61,040 nt of DNA, from positions 1 through 61,040 of the forward strand of contig UQRM01000013.1 of NCBI GenBank assembly GCA_900543485.1, written 5' to 3'. Origin of the DNA: an uncultured Eubacterium sp. (GTDB lineage: Bacteria > Bacillota > Clostridia > Peptostreptococcales > Anaerovoracaceae). The translations under genes were made by a program, and so were the position numbers. The notes under the pieces are model-generated. The model did not search any database, was not told the origin of the DNA, and worked only from the letters and a program-made list of their open reading frames with translations. Shown here piece after piece: positions 60,164-61,040 of the stretch; position 1 is the stretch's first letter; every line of letters starts with the position of its first letter.

Positions 60164-60820
60164 ATGAAATTTTTTAGTATCTGGGAAAAAACATCAAAGA
60201 AAAAGGTAAGAAATTATATGATAATAGCTGCAGTGATAATATGTCTTCTGGGAGGTGGTATAGCCGGAGGGATAGCCATAACAGGAGATTCGGATGCAGA
60301 TGTGGCCAAGGGGACAGATAAGAAAATAGAAACTTCCGCTGATAAGGATAAATCTGCTGCTGTAAGTGAAAAAAAGGCTGAGAAGGATGATAAGGCAAAT
60401 AAAGCCGGAAATTCCGATGAGAAAACGAATAGCACGAAGAATGCAGGTAAAGCAAATAAAAAGACCACAAATACCGGATCTTCCGGAAATTCCGGTACGA
60501 CTGGCCATAAATCAAGCGGATCTTCTTCCGGATCTTCCACGTCCTCAGGTACTTCCTCCGGATCGTCCGGAGGTAGCACGGTCACTACGCCAACCAAGCC
60601 TGTTCATACTCATAGCTATAGCATTCCAGTTTATGGGTCAAAGTCAGTCCCAGCTAAAATATGTTCTGGATGCGGGTATGCAATAGCAACAGGAACGGGA
60701 GAAAGTATTAGTCCGCATATAGATGCAGATCCATTTGATAGCTGTGACGGATGGTATTCTGGGACAACAACAATCAACACAGTAATTGGATATAAGTGTT
60801 CCTGTGGTGCAATGCAGTAG
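60164..60820 (+). CDS. Membrane-anchored Ser/Gly-rich protein with Cys/His C-terminus
   Basis: A 218-residue protein. Basic residues and one membrane helix (about 17-40, MIIAAVIICLLGGGIAGGIA) anchor it, with the rest outside. Residues 45-105 are Lys/Glu/Asp-rich, and 105-145 are a Ser/Gly/Thr linker. The last 70 residues carry THSYSIPVYG, KICSGCGYAI, PHIDADPFDSC and KCSCG, which look like a metal-binding or disulfide domain. The start at 60164 follows AGGAGG. No family is recognised. It may be a surface protein of the mobile element. Confidence 0.7.
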   Translation: MKFFSIWEKTSKKKVRNYMIIAAVIICLLGGGIAGGIAITGDSDADVAKGTDKKIETSADKDKSAAVSEKKAEKDDKANKAGNSDEKTNSTKNAGKANKKTTNTGSSGNSGTTGHKSSGSSSGSSTSSGTSSGSSGGSTVTTPTKPVHTHSYSIPVYGSKSVPAKICSGCGYAIATGTGESISPHIDADPFDSCDGWYSGTTTINTVIGYKCSCGAMQ

Positions 60821-60847
60821 ATATAATGATATAATAAATTTGAATGA

Positions 60848-60903
60848 AAATCCCCTTCACACGTTACTGCTGGCCTCAGCATTACTACCATAGAAGGGGA
60901 TTT
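60848..60903 (+). terminator. Terminator after the Ser-rich protein gene
   Basis: AAATCCCCTTC (60848-60858) pairs with GAAGGGGATTT (60893-60903) around a loop of about 34 nt, followed by TTTATAT. It ends the transcript of the preceding gene. After it, to 61040, no gene is supported; a GGAAAGGAGG at 60952 stands before only a nine-codon open frame. Confidence 0.75.
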
Positions 60904-61040
60904 TTATATACAGTCTGGAACGTACTATTTCAGGCTGTTTTTTGGTTTTTGGAAAGGAGGCGAAGTGGTGGGAATTCTGTGTATTAGGCCATAGTTTGTG
61001 CGTTTGGGAAACCTACGAGCACTGCTAATGTCAGATTATG

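Overview
The window looks like the chromosome of a strictly anaerobic Gram-positive of the class Clostridia. The main evidence is a trimeric bifurcating-type [FeFe] hydrogenase, several ferredoxin and flavodoxin proteins, a Firmicutes-type (T7SSb) type VII secretion locus, a MurE with the DNPR motif of meso-diaminopimelate enzymes, sigma-A type promoters and strong AGGAGG ribosome binding sites. I cannot name the species. No rRNA, complete tRNA or CRISPR array is visible.

Layout. 1-1260: an AT-rich decayed fragment of a DUF262-type gene and a gene-poor stretch with a hairpin. 1261-5105: a QueG-like iron-sulfur protein, an ABC exporter pair, and an HxlR regulator divergent from an iron-sulfur flavoprotein. 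5211-26667: a large type VII secretion locus on the plus strand. It runs from a good promoter to a terminator and encodes two DUF6382-FHA proteins, a PP2C phosphatase, a membrane Ser/Thr kinase, a small membrane protein, a 1453-residue surface protein, a MinD/CpaE-like ATPase, an EsaB/YukD-like protein, EssC, WXG100-like small proteins, a putative effector, a TPR protein, two more FHA-type proteins and two zinc-ribbon proteins. EsaA, EssA and a membrane-anchored EssB are not seen. From about 18950 (inside essC) to about 24690 the DNA becomes markedly AT-rich, which suggests a swapped substrate module. A 60-bp direct repeat containing the terminator flanks the whole locus.

26770-29062 is an IS21-family element (istA, istB). 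29188-32604 holds an ECF-type S component, an amidohydrolase, and a heavy-metal P1B ATPase behind a promoter with two CsoR-type boxes. 32637-32947 is a non-coding array of ATCCGGCA/TGCCGGAT inverted repeats. 33037-37193 (minus) is the HydCBA hydrogenase operon. 37443-44487 holds an acyl-CoA ligase overlapping an E2-like acyltransferase whose catalytic His is replaced, a BaiN/HI0933-type flavoprotein (minus), a ClC transporter and MurE. 44607-49279 is a pair of ATPase-permease fusion ABC transporters. 49333-53621 is a redox cluster: CcdA, TlpA, a Crp/Fnr regulator, a NapH-like iron-sulfur membrane protein, ferredoxins and a GNAT enzyme. Two near-identical palindromes there suggest a shared regulon.

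At 54050-54075 there is a tRNA 3'-end fragment followed, on the tRNA strand, by a terminator. This is probably the left attachment site of an integrated element that fills the rest of the window and continues past its end. The element carries small hypothetical genes, ParA, ParB, an OB-fold-like protein, topoisomerase III, an RHH-like protein and a Ser-rich membrane-anchored protein. Two copies of a long palindrome, one of them inside parB, are candidate partition sites.
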